From Ruminococcus sp. (GTDB taxonomy: Bacteria > Bacillota_A > Clostridia > Oscillospirales > Ruminococcaceae), in the NCBI RefSeq assembly GCF_016283395.1, contig NZ_JAEEMU010000053.1:1-60537 (forward strand): DNA of 60,537 nucleotides. Direction: 5' to 3'. A program made the translations under genes and the position numbers. The notes under the pieces are model-generated. The model worked only from the letters and a program-made list of their open reading frames with translations, was not told the origin of the DNA and did not search any database. Positions 1 through 9,330 of the stretch are shown in pieces; the stretch's first letter is position 1, and each line of letters begins with the position of its first letter.

Positions 1-167
1 GGGTCAAAGGTAGGGCGTTTCTGTATAACAGAGCCGACCACCTCCGCATTTGCGGTGGCAGCCAGCTCGGCAAGCTCGTCTATTGAAGCCTCCGCGTCGA
101 ATTCACCTGTATCGACGCAGGCGAGAACGGCTTTTACGGGCAGCTCCTCTGTGTTGTTTTCGTACAT
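1..167 (-). CDS. hflX: GTPase HflX, N-terminal fragment
   Basis: This minus-strand gene starts at 167 and runs off the left edge, so only the first 55 residues are visible. They read as the N-terminal domain of HflX: an opening phrase of the type AVLACVDTG, an acidic stretch DEELAELA-like, then AEVVGSVIQKRP, which matches the family pattern of a regulatory domain before the GTPase domain. HflX binds the 50S ribosome and splits stalled or stress-arrested ribosomes. An AAGGAG site lies about 6 bases before the ATG. The GTPase motifs are outside the window, so the call rests on the N-terminal pattern only. Confidence 0.75.
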   Translation of the reverse strand, partial: MYENNTEELPVKAVLACVDTGEFDAEASIDELAELAATANAEVVGSVIQKRPTFD

Positions 168-228
168 ATGGTACTCCTTATGGATATGCTCCGATTGTTT
201 ATGTCCGGAAGTCGGAAAGTTCTTTTTA

Positions 229-540
229 TCATACAGGCTCCCGGCGGTAAAGCTTCGTGAGCTCCGCGCCGAAAAGCTCGCTGAAGCATGAATTATCGGC
301 TATGAGCCTTAGCTTCTGCGCCTTTGTGAGATGTTTTATCCGGTATTCGAGCTTAGAAGCGATACTGCGGTTCTCACAGCTCCACAGCGCTTCAAGGGAC
401 TCAGCTTTGTGGGAACGGGTGTACTTTGCGCATTTTTCCGTCCTGCCGAAGTGCTCGTCCATGCGGCGCTCCACGTTGTTGGTAATTCCGGTGTACAGCA
501 GTCCGCCCTCGCATTTTATGATATAAACGCAGTACATCAT
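229..540 (-). CDS. GIY-YIG nuclease domain protein (YhbQ/UPF0213 type)
   Basis: A 103-residue protein made of a single GIY-YIG domain. The GIY-like segment YCVYIIKC (residues 3-10), the YIG-like LYTGITNNVERR (15-26) and the following H of DEHF are visible. The size fits the stand-alone UPF0213/YhbQ group, whose members are small putative DNA endonucleases of unclear cellular role. Its start codon overlaps the stop of the upstream membrane-protein gene (ATGA), so the two are probably co-translated, and hflX follows 60 bases downstream. Function beyond the fold is inference. Confidence 0.85.
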   Translation of the reverse strand: MMYCVYIIKCEGGLLYTGITNNVERRMDEHFGRTEKCAKYTRSHKAESLEALWSCENRSIASKLEYRIKHLTKAQKLRLIADNSCFSELFGAELTKLYRREPV

Positions 541-2912
541 GTCCAGAAAGCGAACAGGCGCTGTACCTCATATGCCATTTCGGGGAAGCTCCTGTCATAT
601 ATGTCGTAGCGGAAAGCCTGATTGAACGCCTGTACTCCGCCGACAACAAGAGCCCATATTACAGAGAAGCACATGAAGCCGCGGACAAGCTTTTTCATTG
701 TTTCGTCCTTGGCCTTTCCGAAAAGGAAGAATATCACTGCAAATGCACCGAGGAGAGACTGCCACGCGAAGTCAGCCATATATCGCACTGCGTAGCCGCT
801 CTCCCATACCGATGCGACTATACCGAAGGGTATGAGCAGACAGGGAACTCCGATAATGAATGCTGCTTTTAGCTTGTTCTTTCTGCCGTTGATCTGCTTC
901 AAGGCCCTGAATGAGAGCAGATAAGCGAACATGGGGAGCGCAAGATAGAACAGTCCCGAGGTATTGGCTGTAGACGGGAAATCGTAATAGAAGAAGCCGC
1001 CAGCGTCCATTGACTGGTACGCCGAGCTGATAAACGGGTAGCTTGCTGAGAAAACGGGTGGATTGAAGAAATAGTTGTAAACGGGTATCCACGACAGACG
1101 GGTGTGGAACTGCGTCCTTGTAAAGTCGTTTATGGTCAGCGAGTATTGTATGCCGAACTCAAAGGGATTGCCGAAACGGTCGAAGTTGTACCACATCTGT
1201 ACAAGACCGATACAGACCATGGGGAGTATTGCACAGAGCAGGTATCCTGATGTATTTCCGCCGTTTTTCTTCTTGTCTCCGGAAGCCGCCGACTTTACTC
1301 TTGGCACAGCCATGAGCATGAAGACGGCTGCCGTGATACAGTAAAGCACAAGTGTAGGCCTGCACAGCACGGCTGTGGCAAAGAGCAGGGAGGATACGGC
1401 AGTTCTCGGCAGAGAGGGCTTTCCCTTTCCTATTATGTTTGCAGAGAGCATGAAGTATACCGCCCATGTGAGGGTGGCAAAGCCTGCCGCAAGCGCTATT
1501 TCGTAGAACTGCGGTCTGCCGATGCTGAAGCATATGCCGCTGACTGTCTGTATTATCATAAGTCCGCATATCACTATACCCGATGGTATCTTCGGGAACA
1601 GCTTCCTTATGAACATCATGTACAGCTTGGTAAGTCCTATGATACCTGTCAGGGCAAAAAGCAGAACAGCCATGGAAGCGGGGAAATAGTATCCCGTGAG
1701 CAGATGATACGGCATGAAGACCAGTACTACCGGAGCTATGCCGTAATAGCTGTAGTAATGACCGTTATAGTAAACGTGGTCCCATTTATAGGACAGCTTT
1801 GCCTTGTCGCGGGCGTCTCCGTCATAGGGGGCGGAAAAGCTGTTGAATTCGTCAGCGGGCTCGTCAAGTATCCTTGTGCTGCCGTGTTCAAAGGCGTCAA
1901 CAAGCTCCTGTGTGACCTGATTACCCGCGGGGCGCTGCATTATATCTATGATAGAGTAGTTATCGAGCTTCACAAAGGTAATGAGCACAGCTGCCACACA
2001 GGCGGCGTCGGTTATGATAACCGAGGCTATATGACACAGGCGCTTGCTGTCGGAAAAGCTCTTCTGCATAGCCCTGCTGTGCAGCATAAGTCTGACGAGA
2101 CAGACGCAGAATACGATAAGGAACAGTCTTGCCCATGAGATGTCCATGGGTATCTGACGGTTGAATGTTATGCCTTTTATTTCTATTTTTCCGTTGTCAA
2201 GGGGAGCAATCCGTATCCTTAGACTGCTGACTTTTCCTGAAAGGTGCAGCTGAACGTATCGGGAATGGTGCTTGCCTGCTGCAATGAGCTGAGAAGCTAC
2301 AGCGTCACGGTAAACGGCAGTATTGGTCTCGTCCATGGAGTCTATGGTCACCATTGTGCCCTTGGTGTTTTTTGCATGGGCGATGTCGAAATACACGTCG
2401 GCGACTTCCTCGTCTATGCCGTCAAACTGAAATACGGCGTTATTGCAGCCATACAGGGAAATATCATTTCCGTTGCATTCAACGCTTTCGCTCTTTGCGC
2501 ATTCCTCGGCTGAGAAGCTCATCTCACCGTAGCTGCCGGACCACAGTCTGTAGGTGGGGATATTGAAAAGCGTGACCTCAAGCACTGCTGCTGCCAGGAC
2601 AGCCTTTACCGCAGTAAGGACGATCCGGTACTTGTGCTTTTTGTTGTAAAGGCAGAGGAGCATGGACGCTCCTGCCGTGCCGCCGAGGAGCAGGCAGGCT
2701 CCAGTATACGGGGCTGCACTGAAAAGTCCGAGGGCTTCGGCAGCGGCTGCAAGTACAAGGAGCAGAGCGGCTCCGCGTGAGGCACCGCGTACTGCTGACA
2801 GTCTTTTTGAGGGCTTTTCAGAGTTTTTCAGGTCGTTTCCGAGCTCGTGCAGAAAAACAGCGGTCACTGCGACAGAGACCGCAAGCATAAGTAAAAACAA
2901 AAAAGTATTCAT
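537..2912 (-). CDS. Large polytopic membrane protein, function unknown
   Basis: About 791 residues. The start at 2912 (MNTFLFLL) is chosen because GGAG lies 7 bases upstream; an in-frame ATG at 2963 would overlap the end of tgt and lacks a good site. Four hydrophobic segments at the N-terminus are followed by a soluble stretch (roughly 130-260), two more membrane segments, an acidic extracytoplasmic loop, and a C-terminal half with about eight segments. The plan, with a large loop before a Tyr-rich segment (YYNGHYYSYYG), recalls GT-C-fold sugar transferases, but I see no DE/DD motif after the first segment, so I do not assign an enzyme. The gene sits 34 bases after tgt and overlaps the GIY-YIG gene by 4. 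Confidence 0.75.
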   Translation of the reverse strand: MNTFLFLLMLAVSVAVTAVFLHELGNDLKNSEKPSKRLSAVRGASRGAALLLVLAAAAEALGLFSAAPYTGACLLLGGTAGASMLLCLYNKKHKYRIVLTAVKAVLAAAVLEVTLFNIPTYRLWSGSYGEMSFSAEECAKSESVECNGNDISLYGCNNAVFQFDGIDEEVADVYFDIAHAKNTKGTMVTIDSMDETNTAVYRDAVASQLIAAGKHHSRYVQLHLSGKVSSLRIRIAPLDNGKIEIKGITFNRQIPMDISWARLFLIVFCVCLVRLMLHSRAMQKSFSDSKRLCHIASVIITDAACVAAVLITFVKLDNYSIIDIMQRPAGNQVTQELVDAFEHGSTRILDEPADEFNSFSAPYDGDARDKAKLSYKWDHVYYNGHYYSYYGIAPVVLVFMPYHLLTGYYFPASMAVLLFALTGIIGLTKLYMMFIRKLFPKIPSGIVICGLMIIQTVSGICFSIGRPQFYEIALAAGFATLTWAVYFMLSANIIGKGKPSLPRTAVSSLLFATAVLCRPTLVLYCITAAVFMLMAVPRVKSAASGDKKKNGGNTSGYLLCAILPMVCIGLVQMWYNFDRFGNPFEFGIQYSLTINDFTRTQFHTRLSWIPVYNYFFNPPVFSASYPFISSAYQSMDAGGFFYYDFPSTANTSGLFYLALPMFAYLLSFRALKQINGRKNKLKAAFIIGVPCLLIPFGIVASVWESGYAVRYMADFAWQSLLGAFAVIFFLFGKAKDETMKKLVRGFMCFSVIWALVVGGVQAFNQAFRYDIYDRSFPEMAYEVQRLFAFWT

Positions 2913-2946
2913 ATAAACTCCGTCCGTATATCGGCGTAAGCCGTTA

Positions 2947-4098
<1,152 letters not shown>

Positions 4099-4202
4099 TC
4101 ATAATCCGCAATCAATAATTCATAATTAGTTTGTCGGCTTACTCCGATGAACCGGAAATATCCTGTTATTACGAATCACATGTTCCCGGCTGAAGCTGCA
4201 CT

Positions 4203-4580
4203 TCAGTCAAGATCGAATATCTTGCCCTGATCGGGGGTCCTGTCCTCGCGGCGTCCGTAGAAGCCTATGAGCTCGCCCTTTGTGTTTCTTATGGCGAGGA
4301 TATACATATCCATATTATTGGTATCGTCATGGAAAGCAAAGACCTTGTTGTTCTTCCTGTCCTCCTTGAACCACTCAACGCTCATATCCACCTTGCTCAT
4401 CATTTCCTCGTCCATGAGAGTGGAAAGGAGCTTGCCCGTGATAGGCGCTGCAGGAGTATAGTACATCATAGCAGCCGGGTTTTCATATATTATCCTGTAA
4501 TCGAGGTTGCAGAGAACTATTGGTCCCTCCTCTGAATCGATTATCCCCTTGAAAAAGTCGAAAAGTTCGTTTTCAGCCAT
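4203..4580 (-). CDS. Stand-alone PAS-domain protein
   Basis: A 125-residue cytoplasmic protein that is nearly all one PAS-like domain. It opens with GPIVLCNLDYRIIYENPAAMMYY, the usual first strands and helix of a PAS fold, and ends with a typical last strand, ILAIRNTKGELIGFYGRRED. There is no fused kinase, cyclase or DNA-binding domain and no cofactor residue I can name. It lies 25 bases after queA and 125 before tgt on the same strand, so it is probably co-transcribed with queuosine genes. Its partner is unknown. Confidence 0.7.
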   Translation of the reverse strand: MAENELFDFFKGIIDSEEGPIVLCNLDYRIIYENPAAMMYYTPAAPITGKLLSTLMDEEMMSKVDMSVEWFKEDRKNNKVFAFHDDTNNMDMYILAIRNTKGELIGFYGRREDRTPDQGKIFDLD

Positions 4581-4605
4581 TGTTAATCTCCTTGATTATG
4601 CTTTT

Positions 4606-5637
4606 TTATAATATGCACATACTGTCGCCGAAGCTGAAGAAACGGTAGCGCTCCTGCACAGCAGTCCTATATGCGTTCATCGTATTATCGTAGCCCATGA
4701 AAGCCGATACCAGCATTATCAGTGTGCTTTCGGGCAGGTGAAAGTTTGTTATGAGGCCGTCTATGCACTTGAACTCATATGATGGATAGATGAATATATC
4801 CGTATAGCCCTCATGCTCGGAAATATCCCCGTAGAACGTGGCAACGCTCTCAAGTGTGCGGCATGTGGTGGTACCCACTGCGATGACTCTTCCGCCGTTA
4901 CTTTTGGTCTCGTTTATGAGATCAGCGGTTTCCTTCGGGAGGTAGTAGTGCTCACTGTGCATTTTGTGGTCGAGGACGTTGTCCTCCTTGACGGGACGGA
5001 ACGTACCGAGACCTACATGAAGCGTAACAAAAGCTGTTTTTATGCCTCTTGCGCGGATATCGTCCAGCATTTCGGGAGTAAAGTGCAGTCCTGCTGTAGG
5101 AGCAGCCGCAGAGCCGAGCTCTCTGGAGTATACGGTCTGATAGCGTTCGCGGTTTTCGAGTTTTTCCTTTATGTATGGCGGCAGGGGCATTTGTCCCACG
5201 TCCTCGAGGGCTGTGAAGAAGTTGCCCTCGCATTCAAACTGCACGATGCGGTTGCCGTCGTCCTTGACTTCGACTACCTCTGCCACAAGTCTTCCGCCGC
5301 CGAATGAAAAGCGCGTTCCGACCTTGGCCTTCTTTCCCGGGCGGCAGATTATCTCCCAGCGCTTGTCGCCCTTCTGTTCGAGAAGCAGGAATTCGATAAA
5401 GGTCTGATTGCCTATTTTCTCGCCGTAGAGCCTTGCAGGAATGACCCGTGAGTCGTTCATGACCAGAAGGTCACCTTCTTTGAGGTGCTCGCATAGATTA
5501 TAGAAGTGGTCGTGAGTTATTGCTCCCGTTCTGCGGTCAACGCACATCATGCGTGAAGCGTTCCGCGGCTCTATGGGAGTCTGGGCTATGAGCTCCTCGG
5601 GCAGCTCATAGTAAAAATCGGATTTGAGAAGTTCCAT
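4606..5637 (-). CDS. queA: S-adenosylmethionine:tRNA ribosyltransferase-isomerase
   Basis: A 343-residue QueA, which transfers and rearranges the ribosyl part of S-adenosylmethionine onto preQ1-34 of tRNA to give epoxyqueuosine. Family landmarks are clear: YELPEELIAQTPIEPR at the N-terminus, LVMNDSRVIPARLYG (about 57-71), AAPTAGLHFTPEMLD (about 178-192), HVGLGTFRPV and ITNFHLPESTLIMLVSAF near the C-terminus. GGAG precedes the ATG. It is the first gene of the minus-strand operon that also carries the PAS gene and tgt. Confidence 0.97.
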   Translation of the reverse strand: MELLKSDFYYELPEELIAQTPIEPRNASRMMCVDRRTGAITHDHFYNLCEHLKEGDLLVMNDSRVIPARLYGEKIGNQTFIEFLLLEQKGDKRWEIICRPGKKAKVGTRFSFGGGRLVAEVVEVKDDGNRIVQFECEGNFFTALEDVGQMPLPPYIKEKLENRERYQTVYSRELGSAAAPTAGLHFTPEMLDDIRARGIKTAFVTLHVGLGTFRPVKEDNVLDHKMHSEHYYLPKETADLINETKSNGGRVIAVGTTTCRTLESVATFYGDISEHEGYTDIFIYPSYEFKCIDGLITNFHLPESTLIMLVSAFMGYDNTMNAYRTAVQERYRFFSFGDSMCIL

Positions 5638-5650
5638 TAATATCTCCTTC

Positions 5651-5766
5651 TGTTCAGCCGTCAGCCTTTAGCTGTCAGTCATTATTAAGCGGCTTTGCCG
5701 CTTTTATTCGGGCGTACACTGTGCGCCCCTGCAATAAGCTGACGGCTCATGGTTAAAGGCTGAGGG
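5651..5766. repeat. Small inverted-repeat intergenic element
   Basis: Non-coding stretch between divergent queA and the asd leader. The left part (GCCGTCAGCCTTTAGCTG) and right part (AGCTGACGGCTC, TTAAAGGCTGA) contain the same words in inverted orientation. The middle holds two hairpins, AAGCGGC/GCCGCTT and GGGCGTACA/TGTGCGCCC. The arrangement looks like a decayed miniature inverted-repeat element. The first hairpin could also act as a terminator in either direction. Confidence 0.45.
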
Positions 5767-5826
5767 CCGGAATCATAATTCTGCACAGCAAAAATATGAT
5801 TTGACAAATAAAATTTCAAGAATGTA

Positions 5827-5855
5827 TTGACAATAGCAGATTTAAGTGCTATTAT
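5827..5855 (+). promoter_or_regulatory. Sigma-A promoter for the lysine riboswitch and asd
   Basis: TTGACA at 5827-5832, a 17-base spacer and TATTAT at 5850-5855, just upstream of the riboswitch aptamer. Near-consensus boxes and position make this a confident promoter call. Confidence 0.85.
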
Positions 5856-5860
5856 AGTTA

Positions 5861-6026
5861 CAAGGTAGAGGCGCGGCTGCGAAAAGTACCTGCACACGGG
5901 ACGACCCGTCCGATGGTGTTCAGCGAAAGGCAATGCCGCCGAAGAGCTGTCTTTGGTAAATTCAGCTCTGGCTGCACACTTAACAGGTTTGCAGCTGTCA
6001 TCATGCTTTTGATGGAGAGCTATCGG
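5861..6026 (+). ncRNA. Lysine riboswitch (L-box) aptamer
   Basis: The leader of asd carries the conserved words of the lysine aptamer: GGTAGAGGCGCG at the 5' side, AAAGTAC, GCGAAAGGCAATGCCGCCG, CTGGCTGC and, at the 3' side, GGAGAGCTATC, whose CTATC pairs with the 5' GGTAG to close P1. It is followed by an intrinsic terminator (6076-6096) before the asd start. Lysine binding is expected to favour that terminator and so lower diaminopimelate/lysine synthesis. Confidence 0.92.
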
Positions 6027-6075
6027 CATATTTTATTTCTGATATGTCAACATTTCTATTATAACGCATGATGAG

Positions 6076-6096
6076 CCGGTTTGCAACCGGTTTTTG
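6076..6096 (+). terminator. Riboswitch-controlled terminator before asd
   Basis: CCGGTT / AACCGG stem with a 3-base loop, followed directly by TTTTTG. It lies between the lysine aptamer and the asd ribosome site, as expected for the expression platform. Confidence 0.85.
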
Positions 6097-6132
6097 TTAT
6101 TTTATGGAAAATTTTTTTAAGGAGAGGTCAAT

Positions 6133-7212
6133 ATGAAACAGTATAATGTTGGTATTATAGGCGCAACAGGCATGGTAGGACAGAGATTTGCAACTCTGTT
6201 GGAGAACCATCCTTGGTTTAATGTAAAGGTTCTTGCAGCTTCACCAAGAAGCGCAGGTCAGACATATGAGCAGGCAGCAGGAAGCCGCTGGAAGATGGCA
6301 GTTCCTATGCCGGCAGCTATGAAGGATATGGTCCTCATGGACGCTACGAATGATATCGAGAAGATCGCAGGCATGGTAGATTTCTGCTTCTGTGCCGTTG
6401 ATATGAAGAAGGACGAGATAAAGGCTCTTGAAGAGGCTTATGCTAAGGCTGAGTGCCCTATCGTTTCAAATAACTCAGCACACAGATTTACACCTGATGT
6501 TCCTATGGTAGTGCCTGAGATAAACCCTGAGCACATCGAGATCATCAAGGCTCAGCGTGAGCGTCTCGGTACAAAGAGAGGATTCATCGCAGTTAAGTCA
6601 AACTGCTCTATCCAGAGCTATGTTCCTGCACTCCACCCACTTAGAAAGTTCGGTCTCAAGAACGTTCTGGCTTGTACTTATCAGGCAATCTCAGGCGCAG
6701 GCAAGAACTTCGAGACATGGCCTGAAATGGTTGATAACCTTATCCCTTACATCGGCGGTGAGGAAGAAAAATCCGAGCAGGAGCCGCTCAAGGTATGGGG
6801 CGAGATCAAGGGCAACGAGATCGTAAAGGCTACAGCTCCCAATATCACAACACAGTGTCTCCGTGTCCCTGTTTCGGACGGACATACAGCTGCTGTATTC
6901 GTAACATTCGAGAACAAGCCTTCAAAGGAAGAGATCCTCAAGCTCTGGGCTGACTTCAAGGGTGTTCCTCAGGAACTGGAGCTTCCAAGCGCACCTAAGC
7001 AGTTTATTCATTACTTTGAGGAGAACGATCGTCCACAGGCAAGACTTGACAGAAATCTCGAAGGCGGTATGGCTGTTTCAACAGGTCGTCTCCGTGAGGA
7101 TTCACAGTACGATTATAAGTTCGTTTGTCTTTCACATAATACATTAAGAGGTGCAGCAGGCGGCGGTGTCCTCCTTGCAGAACTCCTTGCAGCAAAAGGC
7201 TATTTTGACTAA
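6133..7212 (+). CDS. asd: Aspartate-semialdehyde dehydrogenase
   Basis: A 359-residue Asd that reduces aspartyl phosphate to aspartate semialdehyde with NADPH, the branch point to lysine/diaminopimelate, threonine and methionine. The NADP-binding glycine motif GIIGATGMVGQRF is at residues 8-20. The catalytic Cys is in VKSNCSIQSY (about 159), and QAISGAGKNFETWPE follows. The length and SNCSIQ context fit the longer (archaeal/fungal-like) Asd group rather than the E. coli group. AAGGAGAGG precedes the ATG. The gene lies behind a lysine riboswitch and is followed by dapA and dapB. Confidence 0.95.
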   Translation: MKQYNVGIIGATGMVGQRFATLLENHPWFNVKVLAASPRSAGQTYEQAAGSRWKMAVPMPAAMKDMVLMDATNDIEKIAGMVDFCFCAVDMKKDEIKALEEAYAKAECPIVSNNSAHRFTPDVPMVVPEINPEHIEIIKAQRERLGTKRGFIAVKSNCSIQSYVPALHPLRKFGLKNVLACTYQAISGAGKNFETWPEMVDNLIPYIGGEEEKSEQEPLKVWGEIKGNEIVKATAPNITTQCLRVPVSDGHTAAVFVTFENKPSKEEILKLWADFKGVPQELELPSAPKQFIHYFEENDRPQARLDRNLEGGMAVSTGRLREDSQYDYKFVCLSHNTLRGAAGGGVLLAELLAAKGYFD

Positions 7213-7233
7213 GCGGGGAGCCCCCGCGGGTTT

Positions 7234-7290
7234 CCACGTTGTCGCTCGAAAACTCGCTCACTCTATACAAATGGCATAATCTGCTTTCGC
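7234..7290 (+). repeat. Intergenic repeat, copy 1
   Basis: Downstream of asd. CCACGTTGTCGCTCG, AACTCGCTCAC, then 22 bases later CTTTCGCTTACAGC. The same blocks in the same order and spacing recur in reverse orientation at 44304-44370 (about 23 of 28 bases identical in the first block). Non-coding; function unknown. Confidence 0.55.
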
Positions 7291-7310
7291 TTACAGCAGA
7301 TTATAATTAA

Positions 7311-7490
7311 GATGTAGGGAACGCCTCCCAACAGGAGCCGCGCCCCTCTGTCAGCTTTGCTGACATCTCCCCACACTGTGGGGAGTCACCATCGGCGTTC
7401 CGCAGTTCAAAGGGCTATCGGGAACGCCAGCCTTGCAATTAATATACTGCATGAATATTTCGTAGGGGACGGCGTCCTCGACGTTCCATT
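7311..7490. repeat. Clostridial-type hairpin-rich intergenic repeat
   Basis: Non-coding spacer between asd and dapA. It holds GTAGGGAACGCC, a stem TGTCAGC/GCTGACA, a second stem CTCCCCACA/TGTGGGGAG and a final block GTAGGGGACGGCGTCC with inverted GGAACG words. Elements of this style (paired GTCAGC-loop-GCTGAC next to a CTCCCC/GGGGAG stem) are common between genes in gut Clostridia. Both dapA and its ribosome site lie downstream of the element. Confidence 0.5.
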
Positions 7491-7514
7491 CCATTTTATG
7501 AAAGGAAAATAGCT

Positions 7515-8405
7515 ATGAAGAATACAATTTTCACCGGCGCAGCAATTGCTATAATCACTCCAATGAACGCTGATGGTTCTATCAACTACGATGAGCTTGG
7601 ACGTATCATTGACGATCAGATTGAAAAGGGCACTGACGCTGTTGTTATCTGCGGTACTACAGGTGAGTCCGCAACTATGACTGATGACGAGCACCGCGAC
7701 TGCATCAAGTTCGCTGTAAAGCACGTTGCAGGCAGAGTTCCTGTTATTGCAGGTGCAGGCAGCAACGACACACACTATGCTGTTGAGCTTTCAAAGGAAG
7801 CCGAAGCAGCAGGCGCAGATGCACTTCTCCACGTTACTCCTTATTATAATAAGGCTACACAGAAGGGACTTATCGCGCATTTTACAGCTATCGCTGATGC
7901 TGTTAATATCCCGATAATCCTTTACAATGTTCCAAGCAGAACAGGCTGCGGATTCGATGTTGCAACTGTAAAGGAGCTTGCTAAGCACAGAAATATCGCT
8001 GCTATCAAGGAAGCAAGCGGCAATATCAGCTATGTTGCAAAGCTTGCAGCTGCCTGCGGTGATGATATAGACATCTACAGCGGCAACGATGATATGGTAG
8101 TTCCTGTCATGTCACTTGGCGGAAAGGGCGTTATCTCTGTTGCTTCACACGTTATTCCAAAGGAAATGCACGATATGGTGCAGCTCTGCCTTGATAACAA
8201 CTTTGCAGAAGCTATGAAGCTCCAGATCAAGTACCTTGATATAATCAATGACCTGTTCATTGAGGTAAATCCTATCCCTGTAAAGGAAGCTATGAATATG
8301 GTGGGCTGGAATGCAGGTCCTTGCCGTCTGCCTCTCTGCGAGATGACTGAGGAGCATAATGCTAAGCTCAGAGCTACTCTTGCAAAGCACGGACTTATTA
8401 AGTAA
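7515..8405 (+). CDS. dapA: 4-hydroxy-tetrahydrodipicolinate synthase
   Basis: A 296-residue DapA, condensing pyruvate with aspartate semialdehyde as the first committed step to diaminopimelate and lysine. TPMNADGSINYDEL and the family signature GTTGESATMTDDEH (about 45-58) are visible. The active-site Tyr is in HVTPYYNKATQKG and the Schiff-base Lys is in NIAAIKEASGNISY (about 162). The typical GNDDMVVPVMSLGGKGVISVASH follows. AAAGGA precedes the ATG. It stands between asd and dapB, all on one strand. Confidence 0.96.
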   Translation: MKNTIFTGAAIAIITPMNADGSINYDELGRIIDDQIEKGTDAVVICGTTGESATMTDDEHRDCIKFAVKHVAGRVPVIAGAGSNDTHYAVELSKEAEAAGADALLHVTPYYNKATQKGLIAHFTAIADAVNIPIILYNVPSRTGCGFDVATVKELAKHRNIAAIKEASGNISYVAKLAAACGDDIDIYSGNDDMVVPVMSLGGKGVISVASHVIPKEMHDMVQLCLDNNFAEAMKLQIKYLDIINDLFIEVNPIPVKEAMNMVGWNAGPCRLPLCEMTEEHNAKLRATLAKHGLIK

Positions 8406-8475
8406 TTAAGAATTAGGAGTGCGTAATTCGGTATTAATATCCGTCCCGTCAGGGACACATTAATTCCACATTTCG
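8404..8475. repeat. Short AATTA-rich intergenic repeat remnant
   Basis: Spacer between dapA and dapB. It contains TTAAGAATTAGGAGTGCG, a hairpin GTCCC-GTCA-GGGAC and a flanking TTAATTCCAC in inverse sense. It resembles a shortened version of the element at 49177-49361 (AATTA-rich arms around a small hairpin). Confidence 0.4.
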
Positions 8476-8499
8476 ATTTAAATAAAGGATGTGTAAAAC

Positions 8500-9249
8500 A
8501 TGACAAATATAGCTATTTGCGGTGCTAACGGCAAAATGGGCAAGAATATCTACAATTGCGCATCAGAGCGCGAGGACTGCAAAGTCGTTGCAGGTATTGA
8601 TATCTATACCAAGGAGTACGCAGATTTCCCCATAGTTGAGACTCCTGCACAGCTCCCCGTAAAGCCCGATGTAATAATCGACTTTTCAAATCCTGCTTCA
8701 CTTGACGGACTTCTGGACTACTGTTTCTCAACAGGCACTCCGTTAGTAATAGGTGCAACAGGCTACAGTGACGAGCAGATCGCCAAGATAAAGGCTGCTG
8801 CACAGCAGATACCTGTTTTCTTTACATTCAATATGTCTCTCGGTATCAATCTCCTTGTAGAGCTTGCTAAGAAGGCAGCTGCCGTACTGGGCGATCAGTT
8901 CGATATCGAGATAGTTGAAAAGCATCACAATCAGAAGATAGACGCTCCAAGCGGTACGGCTATCATGCTTGCAAACGCTATCAACGAGACTCTTGACAAT
9001 TCAAAGCACTACGTTTACGACCGTCACTCACGCCGTCAGAAGCGCGAGAAGTCCGAGATCGGTATGCACGCTATCCGCGGAGGCACTATCGTAGGTGAGC
9101 ACGATGTTATATTTGCAGGAAATGACGAAGTTATCACACTTTCTCATTCCGCTGCTTCAAAGACTGTTTTTGCAGCAGGTGCTGTAAATGCGGCTGTATT
9201 CCTCAAGGATCAGAAGCCGGGACTTTATGATATGTCAAAACTTGTATAA
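8500..9249 (+). CDS. dapB: 4-hydroxy-tetrahydrodipicolinate reductase
   Basis: A 249-residue DapB, which uses NAD(P)H to reduce the DapA product to tetrahydrodipicolinate. The nucleotide-binding motif ICGANGKMGKNIY is at residues 5-17, GATGYSDEQ at about 85, and the catalytic His/Lys signature EKHHNQKIDAPSGTA at about 144-158. The C-terminal GEHDVIFAGNDEVITLSHSA is typical. AAAGGATG lies upstream of the start. Third gene of the lysine cluster; a hairpin with a short T-run follows. Confidence 0.96.
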   Translation: MTNIAICGANGKMGKNIYNCASEREDCKVVAGIDIYTKEYADFPIVETPAQLPVKPDVIIDFSNPASLDGLLDYCFSTGTPLVIGATGYSDEQIAKIKAAAQQIPVFFTFNMSLGINLLVELAKKAAAVLGDQFDIEIVEKHHNQKIDAPSGTAIMLANAINETLDNSKHYVYDRHSRRQKREKSEIGMHAIRGGTIVGEHDVIFAGNDEVITLSHSAASKTVFAAGAVNAAVFLKDQKPGLYDMSKLV

Positions 9250-9253
9250 GACA

Positions 9254-9295
9254 TCTTCCCCTGATGTAGTTCCTATGTCAGGGGAGATTTATTTG
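9254..9295 (+). terminator. Terminator after dapB
   Basis: TCTTCCCCTGA pairs with TCAGGGGAGA across a 13-base loop, followed by TTTATTT. The T-run is interrupted, so efficiency is uncertain, but no other terminator ends the asd-dapA-dapB unit. Confidence 0.6.
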
Positions 9296-9330
9296 ATGAA
9301 TAATTTATCGGGAAATGAAAGGGGAAAGCT

